60,157 nucleotides of DNA, from assembly GCF_011634835.1 (NCBI RefSeq), contig NZ_SIRP01000001.1, positions 4,259,909 to 4,320,065 of the forward strand, written 5' to 3'. The position numbers and the translations under genes are program-made. The stretch comes from Isoptericola sp. BMS4. Its GTDB lineage: Bacteria; Actinomycetota; Actinomycetes; Actinomycetales; Cellulomonadaceae. Below, in pieces: positions 44,856 through 53,269 of the stretch (the stretch's first letter is position 1; the number at the start of each line of letters is the position of its first letter). The notes under the pieces are model-generated. The model was not told the DNA's origin and made no database searches. It worked only from the letters and a program-made list of their open reading frames with translations.

Positions 44856-45682
44856 CCGGCGCGTCCGTGCTCGTGGCCCGGGCGCCCGCCCGCGCCGCGG
44901 GGCTCCTGGAGCGGCTCCGGGCCTCGGGGCACGACGCCGTCGCCGCGCCCGTGATCGAGCGCGCCCCGGCCGGCGACCCCGCCGCGCTGAACGAGGCCGT
45001 GCGGCGACTCGCCGCCGGCTCGTACGCCTGGACGGCGGTGACCAGCGTCAACGCCGTCACCGCGCTGCGCGACGCCGCGGGCCGCGCCGCGGTCGACCTC
45101 GCGCGGTGCCCGACCCGCTGGGCCGCCGTCGGGCCCGCGACGCGACGCGCCCTGGAGGCGTCGTCGCTGCGCGCCGACCTGCTGCCGGCCGACGGCGACC
45201 CGACGGCGGCCGGCCTGGTCGCCGCGTTCCCCCGGCCCGCCACGGCGGAGCCCGGCACGGACGGCGACCGGGTGCTGCTGCCCCTCGGCGACCTCGCCGC
45301 GGCCACGCTCCCCGACGGGCTCGCAGCCCGCGGCTGGCGGCCGGACGTCGTCACCGCGTACCGCACCGTGCGCCGCGACCTGCCCGCCGACGTCGCCGGA
45401 CGGCTGCGCGCCGGCGGCTTCGACCTGGTCGTCGTCGCCTCGGGCTCCGCCGCCCGGGAGGTGGCGCGCCAGGGCGGCACCGCCACGCCGGTCGTGGCGA
45501 TCGGCCGGCCGTCCGCCGACGCCGCGCGCGACGCCGGGCTCGCCGTCGCGGCCGTCGCGACCCGCCCCACGGACGACGGCCTCGCCGCCGCCGTGTCGAC
45601 CGCCCTCGGCGCCGCCCCCTCCGGCCAGCAGCACGACCAGCACGACCAGCCCAGCCGACCGTCCAGCAAGGAGCACCCGTGA
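44852..45682 (+). CDS. hemD: Uroporphyrinogen-III synthase
   Basis: 276 residues, two-domain fold with weak sequence conservation, which is usual for HemD. Recognisable pieces are [20 protein letters not shown] at the N terminus, [34 protein letters not shown] and the C-terminal [19 protein letters not shown] with [15 protein letters not shown]. It cyclises hydroxymethylbilane with inversion of ring D. The end carries a polar tail ([18 protein letters not shown]). GTG start overlaps hemC and the stop overlaps hemB, so hemC-hemD-hemB are translationally coupled. Confidence 0.93.
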   Translation: MTGASVLVARAPARAAGLLERLRASGHDAVAAPVIERAPAGDPAALNEAVRRLAAGSYAWTAVTSVNAVTALRDAAGRAAVDLARCPTRWAAVGPATRRALEASSLRADLLPADGDPTAAGLVAAFPRPATAEPGTDGDRVLLPLGDLAAATLPDGLAARGWRPDVVTAYRTVRRDLPADVAGRLRAGGFDLVVVASGSAAREVARQGGTATPVVAIGRPSADAARDAGLAVAAVATRPTDDGLAAAVSTALGAAPSGQQHDQHDQPSRPSSKEHP

Positions 45683-46683
45683 GCACGTCCGGCATCGTGT
45701 ACCGCCCCCGCCGCCTGCGCACCACGCCGCGCATGCGCCGCCTCGTGGCCGAGCACCGGCTGCATCCCGGCGACCTGGTGCTGCCGCTGTTCGTCAAGGA
45801 GGGCCTGGCCGAGCCCGCGCCCATCGCGAGCATGCCCGGCCAGGTGCAGCACACCGAGGCGAGCCTGCGCGACGCCGTCGCCGACGCGGCCCGCGCGGGG
45901 CTGGGCGGCGTCATGCTGTTCGGCATCCCCGCCGAGCGGGACGCGACCGGGTCGGCGGGCGACGCCCCCGACGGGATCCTGCAGCGCGGGATCCGCGTCG
46001 CACGCGAGGCCGTCGCCGCCGTCGAGGAGGAGACCGGGCGCCCGGGGCCCGTCGTCATGGCGGACACGTGCCTGGACGAGTTCACCGACCACGGCCACTG
46101 CGGCGTGCTCACCGCGGACGGCACGGTCGACAACGACGCCACGCTGGAGCGCTACGCGTCCCTGGCGGTCGCGCAGGCACGCGCGGGCGCCGAGGTGGTG
46201 TCGCCGTCGGGGATGATGGACGGCCAGGTCGCCGTCATCCGCGACGCGCTGGACGACGCAGGGTTCACCGACGTGAGCATCCTCGCCTACAGCGCCAAGT
46301 ACGCGAGCGCGTTCTACGGGCCGTTCCGCGACGCCGTCGACTCGGCGCTCCAGGGCGACCGCCGCACCTACCAGATGGACGCCGCCAACGCCCGCGAGGG
46401 GCTGCGCGAGGCCGACCTGGACCTCGCCGAGGGCGCGGACATGGTGATGGTCAAGCCCGCGGGCACGTCGCTCGACGTGCTGCGCGGCGTCGCCGACCGG
46501 GCCGACGTGCCCGTCGCGGCGTACCAGGTCAGCGGCGAGTACGCGATGATCGAGGCGGCCGCCGCGCAGGGCTGGATCGACCGCAGGGGCGCCGTGCTGG
46601 AGTCGGTGCTGGCGATCAAGAGGGCCGGGACCGACGTCGTGCTGACGTACTGGGCGACCGAGATCGCGGAGTGGTTGGGCTGA
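45679..46683 (+). CDS. hemB: Delta-aminolevulinic acid dehydratase (porphobilinogen synthase)
   Basis: 334 residues. Condenses two 5-aminolevulinates to porphobilinogen. Schiff-base lysines are Lys207 ([12 protein letters not shown]) and Lys259 ([12 protein letters not shown]). The metal loop reads [15 protein letters not shown]: two cysteines (131, 141) with an aspartate (133) in place of the middle cysteine of the classical three-Cys zinc site, so the metal requirement is uncertain. Start GTG at 45679 has AAGGAG six bases upstream and overlaps the hemD stop. Confidence 0.96.
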   Translation: MSTSGIVYRPRRLRTTPRMRRLVAEHRLHPGDLVLPLFVKEGLAEPAPIASMPGQVQHTEASLRDAVADAARAGLGGVMLFGIPAERDATGSAGDAPDGILQRGIRVAREAVAAVEEETGRPGPVVMADTCLDEFTDHGHCGVLTADGTVDNDATLERYASLAVAQARAGAEVVSPSGMMDGQVAVIRDALDDAGFTDVSILAYSAKYASAFYGPFRDAVDSALQGDRRTYQMDAANAREGLREADLDLAEGADMVMVKPAGTSLDVLRGVADRADVPVAAYQVSGEYAMIEAAAAQGWIDRRGAVLESVLAIKRAGTDVVLTYWATEIAEWLG

Positions 46684-46741
46684 CCGGCACCGACCCGCAC
46701 CGACCCGCACGACGCCGCGAGACGACGAGGAGACACACACG

Positions 46742-48061
46742 ATGACGACCAACCACGACGCGTTCGAGCGTGCCCGGACCGCGATCCCCGGCGGGGTGAA
46801 CTCGCCGGTGCGGGCGTATGGCTCGGTGGGCGGCGACCCCACGTTCCTCGCCTCCGCGCGGGGCCCGTACGTCACCGACGTGGCGGGTCGCGAGTACGTG
46901 GACCTGGTGTGCTCGTGGGGGCCGGCGCTGCTGGGGCACGCGCACCCGGACGTCGTCGCGGCCGTGCAGGACGCCGCCGCACGCGGGCTGTCGTTCGGCG
47001 CGCCGACGGTGGCGGAGGTCGAGCTGGCGGAGGAGATCCGCCGCCGCGTGCCGCTCGCGGAGCGGGTGCGGATGGTGTCCACCGGCACCGAGGCGACGAT
47101 GACGGCGGTGCGCCTGGCGCGCGGCGCGACCGGGCGGCCGCTCGTCGTGAAGTTCGCCGGCTGCTACCACGGGCACGTCGACGCACTACTGGCCGACGCG
47201 GGCTCCGGCGTCGCGACCCTCGCCATGCCGGGCACCGCCGGGGTGACCGAGGCGTCCGCGGCCGAGACCCTCGTCCTGCCGTACAACGACCTGGCAGCCG
47301 TCGAGGCCGCGTTCGCCGCGCACGGCGACCGCATCGCCGCCGTGATCACCGAGGCGAGCCCGGCGAACATGGGTGTCGTGCCGCCGGAGCCGGGGTTCAA
47401 CGCGGGCCTGCGGCGGATCACGCGCGAGCACGGCGCCCTGATGATCATGGACGAGGTGCTCACCGGGTTCCGCGTGGGCCCGTCGGGCTGGTGGGGCGTC
47501 GAGAACGCCTCGGACGGCGAGGGGTACGAGCCCGACCTGCTGACGTTCGGCAAGGTCGTGGGCGGGGGCATGCCGGTGGCCGCGCTCGGCGGCCCGGCGG
47601 CCCTCATGGACCAGCTCGCGCCGACCGGGCCCGTGTACCAGGCGGGCACGCTGTCCGGGAACCCGGTCGCCGTCGCGGCGGGGCTGACGACGCTGCGGCT
47701 GGCCGACGACGCCGTGTACGCGCGGGTGGACGCGGTCGCCGACACCCTGGCCACCGCGCTCGGCGACGCCCTGTCCGCCGCGGGCGTGGAGCACCGCGTG
47801 CAGCGCGCCGGCTCGCTGTTCTCCGTGTTCTTCGGCCCCGACGCCGCGGCCCACGGGGTGCGTGACTACGCGCAGGCGCAGGGGCAGGAGGCGTTCCGCT
47901 ACCGGGCACTGTTCCACGCCCTGCTGGAGGCGGGCGTGAACCTCCCGCCGTCCGTCTTCGAGGCCTGGTTCGTCTCCGCGGCGCACGACGAGGCCGCGGT
48001 GCAGCGCATCCTCGACGCCCTGCCCGCCGGGGCGCGGGCCGCGGCGGCCGCCACCGCCTGA
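46742..48061 (+). CDS. hemL: Glutamate-1-semialdehyde 2,1-aminomutase
   Basis: 439-residue PLP enzyme converting glutamate-1-semialdehyde to 5-aminolevulinate, the product used by HemB. Signatures: [61 protein letters not shown] with the PLP-pairing Asp, and [18 protein letters not shown] with the Schiff-base Lys271. Start ATG at 46742 follows a GAGGAGA ribosome site. Last gene of the hemCDBL unit. Together with hemA and hemE on the other side, the window encodes every step from glutamyl-tRNA to coproporphyrinogen III, plus the oxidase. Confidence 0.97.
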   Translation: MTTNHDAFERARTAIPGGVNSPVRAYGSVGGDPTFLASARGPYVTDVAGREYVDLVCSWGPALLGHAHPDVVAAVQDAAARGLSFGAPTVAEVELAEEIRRRVPLAERVRMVSTGTEATMTAVRLARGATGRPLVVKFAGCYHGHVDALLADAGSGVATLAMPGTAGVTEASAAETLVLPYNDLAAVEAAFAAHGDRIAAVITEASPANMGVVPPEPGFNAGLRRITREHGALMIMDEVLTGFRVGPSGWWGVENASDGEGYEPDLLTFGKVVGGGMPVAALGGPAALMDQLAPTGPVYQAGTLSGNPVAVAAGLTTLRLADDAVYARVDAVADTLATALGDALSAAGVEHRVQRAGSLFSVFFGPDAAAHGVRDYAQAQGQEAFRYRALFHALLEAGVNLPPSVFEAWFVSAAHDEAAVQRILDALPAGARAAAAATA

Positions 48062-48156
48062 GCCCGCTCGTCCGGGGGCTGTGGACGACGTCGGCGGCCC
48101 GCGGCTCGGCACCGATATCGTCGGGCACGCATCGACGGCACGACGAAAGGACTACC

Positions 48157-48447
48157 GTGGGCGAGCGGCTGCGACTCGACCTCGACGCCGTGCGGGACAC
48201 CGCCACCCGCCTGGGCAGCATCCGGCGCAACCTGGACGACGCCGAGGCGGCGGCCGACGAGCTGGCGGGCATGATCCCCCACCGGGGGCTGGCCGACGCC
48301 GTGGCGACGTTCGGCAAGGACTGGGACGTCGCGCGCACCGCGCTGGTCGAGAAGCTCGACGGCCTGCACCAGGCCACGGACGGCGTGGCGCAGACCTTCG
48401 AGGACGTCGACGGCAAGCTCGCCGCCGCGGTGGAGGGCGACCGGTGA
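48157..48447 (+). CDS. EspC/WXG100-like small helical protein
   Basis: 96 residues, all-helical by pattern. The N terminus LRLDLDAVRDTATRLGSIRR, followed by a helix and the turn FGKDWDVARTALVEKLDGL, resembles the EspC/ESX-excreted family and WXG100-type small proteins exported by type VII secretion, though no strict WXG is present. Start GTG at 48157 has AAAGGA upstream. First of six genes joined by 4-bp overlaps; it overlaps the next start (GTGA). It is likely the small secreted partner of the larger protein that follows. This role is inference. Confidence 0.7.
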   Translation: MGERLRLDLDAVRDTATRLGSIRRNLDDAEAAADELAGMIPHRGLADAVATFGKDWDVARTALVEKLDGLHQATDGVAQTFEDVDGKLAAAVEGDR

Positions 48448-49877
48448 CGGGGCGTGCCGAAGCGCTGCAGGCGGCGTCCTCGATGATGCCTCTCGAGGGA
48501 GACCCCGACGGCATCCGCCGCCACGCCTCCCGCTACACCCGGGTCGCGGAGGATGTCGGGACCGCGGTCGCCGAGCTTCGGCGCACCATCGCCGACGCCG
48601 AGGCGCACGAGTCCGAGGCGATGACGGAGCTCGTGGGCCAGGCCGACGAGGTGCTCCCCCGGCTCGCGCAGATCCAGGACCGCTACGAGACGGCCGGGTC
48701 GGCCCTCGCCACGTTCGCCGAGGTCCTCGACTGGGCGCAGTCGGACGTGTCGTCGGCGATCGAAGTCCGGGAGTCCACGTCCGGCACGATCGCGACCTAC
48801 GACGCCCAGATCAGCGAGACCCAGCACTCGATGCAGTGGGCACCGGCCGACCAGATCGAGGAGTACCGCGACGAGCTCGTGCGCCTTGAGAACGCGGTGG
48901 AGCCGATGACCACCTCGCTGCTCCAGGCGCAGTCCTCGTACGACCAGGCGCTCACCGCCGTCCACGAGGCCGGCGACGCCGCCGAGCGGCGCATCACCGA
49001 GGCGGTCGACGCCGACGGCCTCTCCGACTCGGCATGGGACAGCTTCAAGAGCTGGGTCACCGACAACATGGGCTGGATCAAGGTGCTCAAGGACGCCTTG
49101 TCGATCATCGCGACGGCCCTCGGCGTGCTCTCCATCTTCTTCCCCCTGCTACTCCCCTTCGCCGCGGCCTTCGCCCTTGCCACCCTCGTCACGAGCAGCA
49201 CGTTGGCGGCCACGGGGAATGGATCGTGGCTCGACGTCGGGCTCGACTTCGTGGCTCTCGCGACGCTCGGCGTCGGCTCTGTCCTGGGCTCCGGTGTCAA
49301 GATCGGCGTCCGGGCCCTCAAGGCCACGCGTGCGTCCCGTCTCGCATGGAGGACAGCCAAGCAGCCCGGCATCCTCAAGGCACTGTCGCGGCCGGCACGG
49401 GCCGTCCGGCAGTTCGGTTCCGCGTCCGCCCGGGTCGGTGACGACCTCGCCCGGGCACTCCCGGAGGGGATGGTGCTGAGGAACGGCGCCGAGCTCGCAG
49501 GTCGTCCGGTCTACCGCAGCCTCGAGGACGTCTGGAAGGTGTTCCGCGGTGGCGGGACAGACGGCGCGGCTTTTGCCTCGATCGCGAAGCATGCTCGGCT
49601 CGGCAGCGGGGGAATGATCGACGACGCCATCCTTTACGGGGGCCAGTCCATGCGAGACATGGCGTTCACCAACAACATCATCGGCGTCGCCGACGCCGCG
49701 GTCAGCTGGCACGACGACTTCATCAACGGCGGCATTCTCGGAATCACTCCTGATATGCGAGAGGTTCCCGGCCAGGTCGGCCGCGCCCTCGGCCAGTACA
49801 GCGACTGGTGGAGCGAGGTTGACGGGGGAACATTCGACGTCGTCGGTAACTGGGATCCGGCAGGGAGATCGTCATGA
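48444..49877 (+). CDS. LXG-like protein with long helical N-terminal domain and hydrophobic midsection
   Basis: 477 residues. The first about 200 residues are helical and Glu/Ala-rich with a coiled-coil look (YTRVAEDVGTAVAELRRTIA onwards), as in LXG-type or WXG-fused type VII substrates. A hydrophobic part (about 210-290) contains IIATALGVLSIFFPLLLPFA, then FALATLVTSS and FVALATLGVGSVLGSGVKIG. The C-terminal 180 residues have no toxin motif that I recognise. Start GTG at 48444 overlaps the EspC-like gene; the stop overlaps the next ATG. Base composition becomes slightly less GC-rich toward the 3' end, as is common for variable toxin-like tails. Confidence 0.75.
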   Translation: MTGRAEALQAASSMMPLEGDPDGIRRHASRYTRVAEDVGTAVAELRRTIADAEAHESEAMTELVGQADEVLPRLAQIQDRYETAGSALATFAEVLDWAQSDVSSAIEVRESTSGTIATYDAQISETQHSMQWAPADQIEEYRDELVRLENAVEPMTTSLLQAQSSYDQALTAVHEAGDAAERRITEAVDADGLSDSAWDSFKSWVTDNMGWIKVLKDALSIIATALGVLSIFFPLLLPFAAAFALATLVTSSTLAATGNGSWLDVGLDFVALATLGVGSVLGSGVKIGVRALKATRASRLAWRTAKQPGILKALSRPARAVRQFGSASARVGDDLARALPEGMVLRNGAELAGRPVYRSLEDVWKVFRGGGTDGAAFASIAKHARLGSGGMIDDAILYGGQSMRDMAFTNNIIGVADAAVSWHDDFINGGILGITPDMREVPGQVGRALGQYSDWWSEVDGGTFDVVGNWDPAGRSS

Positions 49878-50458
49878 CATTCGAGTCGGTGTCTCGAGCA
49901 TGGAAGCGAGTCGGCAAGTTGATGTTCATCGTCGCGCTCTGCTTCTGCGCCGAGATGTTGATCTACGTCGTCCAGATGTTCGTCGTGCTCGGAATCGGAA
50001 GGGAGAACTACGGATCATTTGGCCCCTTCGCCACGGCATGGCGTTGGCTCGCCTGGGGCCCTGTGCTCGTCTACGTGGCTGCAGTGGTTTTGTGCTTCCC
50101 GCTGCCCCGACTTCGGCGGCGCGACATGCAGCGGTTGCCCAGCGATAGATCTCAGGTTCCCCCCATGGGGAGAGGGATGCTGCTCTTCTTCGGTGGTCTC
50201 CTTTTTCTCAGCGTGTGGGGACACGCGGCCTCGCTGTTGCCCGAAGGGGCTCCCATCCCTGGGTCGACCGTTTGGGTCGTCTACGTCATGCTGATCGCCA
50301 TCGGTGCGCTCATCTTGCGCATCATCTTGGGCACCCTGCGGCTTCTCCCCCGCTCCTGGCGTGTCCCACCGGCGCAGGCACCGAACGACGGCGTGATCGA
50401 CCTGCCGGACCAGAGGTTCGCGCCCGCGCGGCCCACGAACACGGACGGTCCTCGATGA
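49874..50458 (+). CDS. Four-helix membrane protein of the six-gene operon
   Basis: 194 residues, with hydrophobic segments near 17-38, 57-77, 101-119 and 131-152, then a polar tail ending in PARPTNTDGPR. No family recognised. ATG at 49874 overlaps the stop of the LXG-like gene. Less GC-rich codon use than most neighbours. In the context of a candidate effector gene it could be an immunity or membrane-anchor protein, which cannot be tested from sequence alone. Confidence 0.75.
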   Translation: MTFESVSRAWKRVGKLMFIVALCFCAEMLIYVVQMFVVLGIGRENYGSFGPFATAWRWLAWGPVLVYVAAVVLCFPLPRLRRRDMQRLPSDRSQVPPMGRGMLLFFGGLLFLSVWGHAASLLPEGAPIPGSTVWVVYVMLIAIGALILRIILGTLRLLPRSWRVPPAQAPNDGVIDLPDQRFAPARPTNTDGPR

Positions 50459-51123
50459 CCTCCGTCCCTGGGAGCACCTCTCGGAGCGGCGCGAGCACCC
50501 CGGGGTACGCGCTCGTCCTGCCGCCCGGGTTCGTCCTCATCCCGGCGCAGGGCGACGTCGAGGCCGACGTCCGGGAGGTGGTCCGGCGTCACTACCGCGA
50601 CCGGCTCGACGACCGGAACCGGGGGCAGGTGCGCCGCCTGGAGCGGTCGCTGGTCGCGACGGTCGACTCCGCGCGCGACCGTGGCGTCGTCGATGTGGTG
50701 CTGCCACTCGGCGTCCCGTGGCGTGCCCCGGTGTCCCTGGCCCTCGCGTTCGCCCCGGCCGGCCAGGGTGGTGCGCCGGCGGCCGGCCCCGGTTCGACGA
50801 CGGTCCGCACCCGGGCGGGCGAGGCCCGCCGGGAGATCGTCGAGCACGACGACGGTTCCCCGCAGGCGCCGGACGTCGAGCTGCCGGGCGAGTCCCCCGG
50901 GGGCGCGCTACGCACCGTGCACCACGTCTGGGACCCGCCGTCGACCGACGTCCAGGCGCTGGTGGGCACGTTCACGGTCTCCGGGTCGGCGGACCCGGAG
51001 CTGGCACCCCTCGTCGACCAGCTGACCGAGCTCGGCGACACCATGATGGCCTCGCTGCGCTGGCGCGACGCCCCACCGAACAGCACCGACCCCCACGATG
51101 CCGATCCGGAGGAAACTCGATGA
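50455..51123 (+). CDS. Unknown soluble protein of the six-gene operon (A)
   Basis: 222 residues, no signal peptide or TM helices. A conserved-looking start is TPGYALVLPPGFVLIPAQGD, followed by a charged helix VREVVRRHYRDRLDDRNRG and a beta-rich part. The sequence is reminiscent of type VII-associated accessory proteins in style only; I cannot assign a family. ATG at 50455 and stop at 51121-51123 both sit in 4-bp ATGA overlaps with their neighbours. Confidence 0.75.
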   Translation: MTSVPGSTSRSGASTPGYALVLPPGFVLIPAQGDVEADVREVVRRHYRDRLDDRNRGQVRRLERSLVATVDSARDRGVVDVVLPLGVPWRAPVSLALAFAPAGQGGAPAAGPGSTTVRTRAGEARREIVEHDDGSPQAPDVELPGESPGGALRTVHHVWDPPSTDVQALVGTFTVSGSADPELAPLVDQLTELGDTMMASLRWRDAPPNSTDPHDADPEETR

Positions 51124-51686
51124 CTCTCCGCGTGGACTTCGACACCGACCGCTGGGTCTACGTCCCCCGCGACTTCCCGTGGAACGGCTATGAGACGGCG
51201 GACGAGTGGGTCGCGACGGTCTCGCGGCTCGCATCCGAGGCGTTCGAGTACGGGGAGGATGCCACGGACCAGCTCGAGCACTTCCTGCGCCAGCTCCTCG
51301 CCTACCCGCGCATGACCCCGGACATCCACCGGTTCGCCCTGCTCGGCGCACCCGACGGGTCGCTCGAGATGGTGCAGGTCCTGGAGACCCCCACCGACGG
51401 CGACACCGACATGGACCGGCTGCTCGGACTGCCCGACCCCGCCATGACCCGCGATCCCGAGATCACCTCCGTCACCGGTGGCCTCGGCGAGGGCCGTCGC
51501 GCGGTCCGCCACACCCGTGCCGACGACCTGGGCGGCGACATCGTGGTGTCGGTCAACTGGGCCTGGCGCACCGGCGGCAGCGACGTGGTCGTCATGTACG
51601 GCACGTCCAACCTGGTGCTCCTCGACACGGTGCTGCCGGTCCTCGATCAGTTCGCCGCGTCGATCAGCCTGGCGGATGCGGCATGA
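51120..51686 (+). CDS. Unknown soluble protein of the six-gene operon (B)
   Basis: 188 residues, soluble. Begins MTLRVDFDTDRWVYVPRDFP and has helical ADEWVATVSRLASEAFEYGE. The second half has strands such as VVSVNWAWRTGGSDVVVMYG. Its length and alternating pattern are similar to the preceding gene product, so the two might be distantly related or form a complex. Coupled by ATGA overlaps at both ends. No family recognised. Confidence 0.75.
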   Translation: MTLRVDFDTDRWVYVPRDFPWNGYETADEWVATVSRLASEAFEYGEDATDQLEHFLRQLLAYPRMTPDIHRFALLGAPDGSLEMVQVLETPTDGDTDMDRLLGLPDPAMTRDPEITSVTGGLGEGRRAVRHTRADDLGGDIVVSVNWAWRTGGSDVVVMYGTSNLVLLDTVLPVLDQFAASISLADAA

Positions 51687-52261
51687 TGGCACCCACGGAG
51701 CCCGGCCCCGCGCTCGATACCGACGGGTTCCGCGCTCGCCAGCGCCGGGTCCTCGACGGGCTCACCTTCTTCACCGGCATGGCGCTCGCCGGGTGGCTTC
51801 TGCCGGTGGTCTACCTGCTGTTCGCCGCCGGGTTCCACACGTTCCAGGGCGGGACGCCACGCACGCTCGGCCTCGCGGTCGTGCCCTGGATCAGCGTCCT
51901 GCTGTACGGGGCGCTCGTCGCCCATGCGGCGATCGTTCCCCTGCGACCGCGCCGTCGTCCAGGGACTCTTCCCTTCGACGACGGCCAGGTCGTCGCGAGC
52001 TTCGGCGGGCACCTCGTCATCACCGTCGCAGGGCTCGGCCACAGCGTCCTGTGGGCCGCGGTCGTGCTGCTGTACGTCGGAACCGGCGACGCCTGGTCGG
52101 CGGTCGGCTGGGCGTCCGTCGCCGCGCTCGGCGTGCTGACGCTCGTCAGCGCCGGGCGATGGCAGGGGGACCGGAGCGCTCTCGTTCCGCACACCTGGCG
52201 GACCCACCCGGACGACGCCTTCGCCGCGCTCACCGACGACGCCGGGTCCCGGCCGGGCTGA
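51683..52261 (+). CDS. Membrane protein closing the six-gene operon
   Basis: 192 residues with four hydrophobic segments (about 28-50, 64-84, 108-130 and 136-156) separated by an Arg-rich loop (LRPRRRPGTLPFDDG). Two consecutive ATG codons at 51683 and 51686 are possible starts; the first overlaps the preceding stop. No family recognised. Together with the four-helix protein it gives the operon two membrane components. Confidence 0.75.
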   Translation: MMAPTEPGPALDTDGFRARQRRVLDGLTFFTGMALAGWLLPVVYLLFAAGFHTFQGGTPRTLGLAVVPWISVLLYGALVAHAAIVPLRPRRRPGTLPFDDGQVVASFGGHLVITVAGLGHSVLWAAVVLLYVGTGDAWSAVGWASVAALGVLTLVSAGRWQGDRSALVPHTWRTHPDDAFAALTDDAGSRPG

Positions 52262-52270
52262 GCGCCGACG

Positions 52271-53062
52271 TCAGCGGGCGGAGACGCCGTCCTTGCCGCT
52301 GGCGCCCGTCGTCCGAGTCGTCGCCGGGACCACGATCTGGTAGGTCCCTGCCTTCGAGCTCTTCACCCGCGTCGCGACCTTGCCCCCGGCACCCGTGGTG
52401 ACGTGCTTGACGGTGCGCCACGTCTTCGGACCGGTCGGGTTGAATCGGATCGTGACGCGCACGCCCTTCTTGCCCTTCCACGTGCCGGTGTCCGACCAGG
52501 AGGACGTCCAGACGTTCTCCTTCACCGTCCCGCGGATCCGCACGTAGGCGCGCGAGCCGGCCTTGCGGTAGGCGTTCTCGCCCACGACCGTGCGCTTGTT
52601 GCGCAGGTAGACGGTGGTGAGGTGGTCCTTCGACGGGTACAGCCACGACCCGCTCACCTCCGGAGCGAGCTGGGCGCCGACGGCGAGTCGCTGCGGGACC
52701 AGATGGTCGTACTTGCGGAAGGTGAGCGTGACCTTCTTGGTCTTCGCGACCGTGTTCGTGAAGTCCGCGTACGTGTACTGCCAGGGTCCGTTGATGGACT
52801 CCGCCGTCGCCCATCCCGCGTCACCGGCCCACCAGCCCGTGAAGCGACCGCCGTCCGGGAACGACAGCGTCGCCGTCACCGGGATCTTGGTGTAGCCGTC
52901 GCGCTGGATGGTGACGTACTTCGGCGTCGTCACGGTCATCGTGGCGGATCGGTCGCCGTCGCTGTCCGACGTCGACCCGCTGCCGGCGACGGCGGGTGCA
53001 GCGACGACACCGACGGTGAGGACGGCGGCGAGGGCGGACGCCACGAACGATCGTTTCTTCAT
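52271..53062 (-). CDS. Secreted hypothetical protein
   Basis: 263 residues. The signal peptide (about 1-27) reads MKKRSFVASALAAVLTVGVV, with a probable cleavage after APAVA. The mature part is beta-rich and basic, with TPKYVTIQRDGYTKIPVTAT and VRVTIRFNPTGPKTWRTVKH; it looks like tandem Ig-like folds, but I recognise no family. Start ATG at 53060-53062 has GGAGGA just upstream. It is convergent with the six-gene operon (9 bp between stops) and divergent from the ThDP enzyme. Confidence 0.82.
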   Translation of the reverse strand: MKKRSFVASALAAVLTVGVVAAPAVAGSGSTSDSDGDRSATMTVTTPKYVTIQRDGYTKIPVTATLSFPDGGRFTGWWAGDAGWATAESINGPWQYTYADFTNTVAKTKKVTLTFRKYDHLVPQRLAVGAQLAPEVSGSWLYPSKDHLTTVYLRNKRTVVGENAYRKAGSRAYVRIRGTVKENVWTSSWSDTGTWKGKKGVRVTIRFNPTGPKTWRTVKHVTTGAGGKVATRVKSSKAGTYQIVVPATTRTTGASGKDGVSAR

Positions 53063-53269
53063 GTCTCCTCCGAGGAGTCCTGCCCGGGTCGGCTCCCGCA
53101 CAGTAGCCCCGCGCGAGCCGCATCCGGGCCGCCGCCGGTCGACTTCACCCCGCGGCCCGCCGTCTTCACCCGCGGGCTGCGCGGCGCGAGCCCCGCGGTG
53201 TCGAGCGGAGCGCATCCGGTGTAGGGGTGGAGGTACCGCAGAGTCACGCACCGGAAGCGAGGCACGCCC

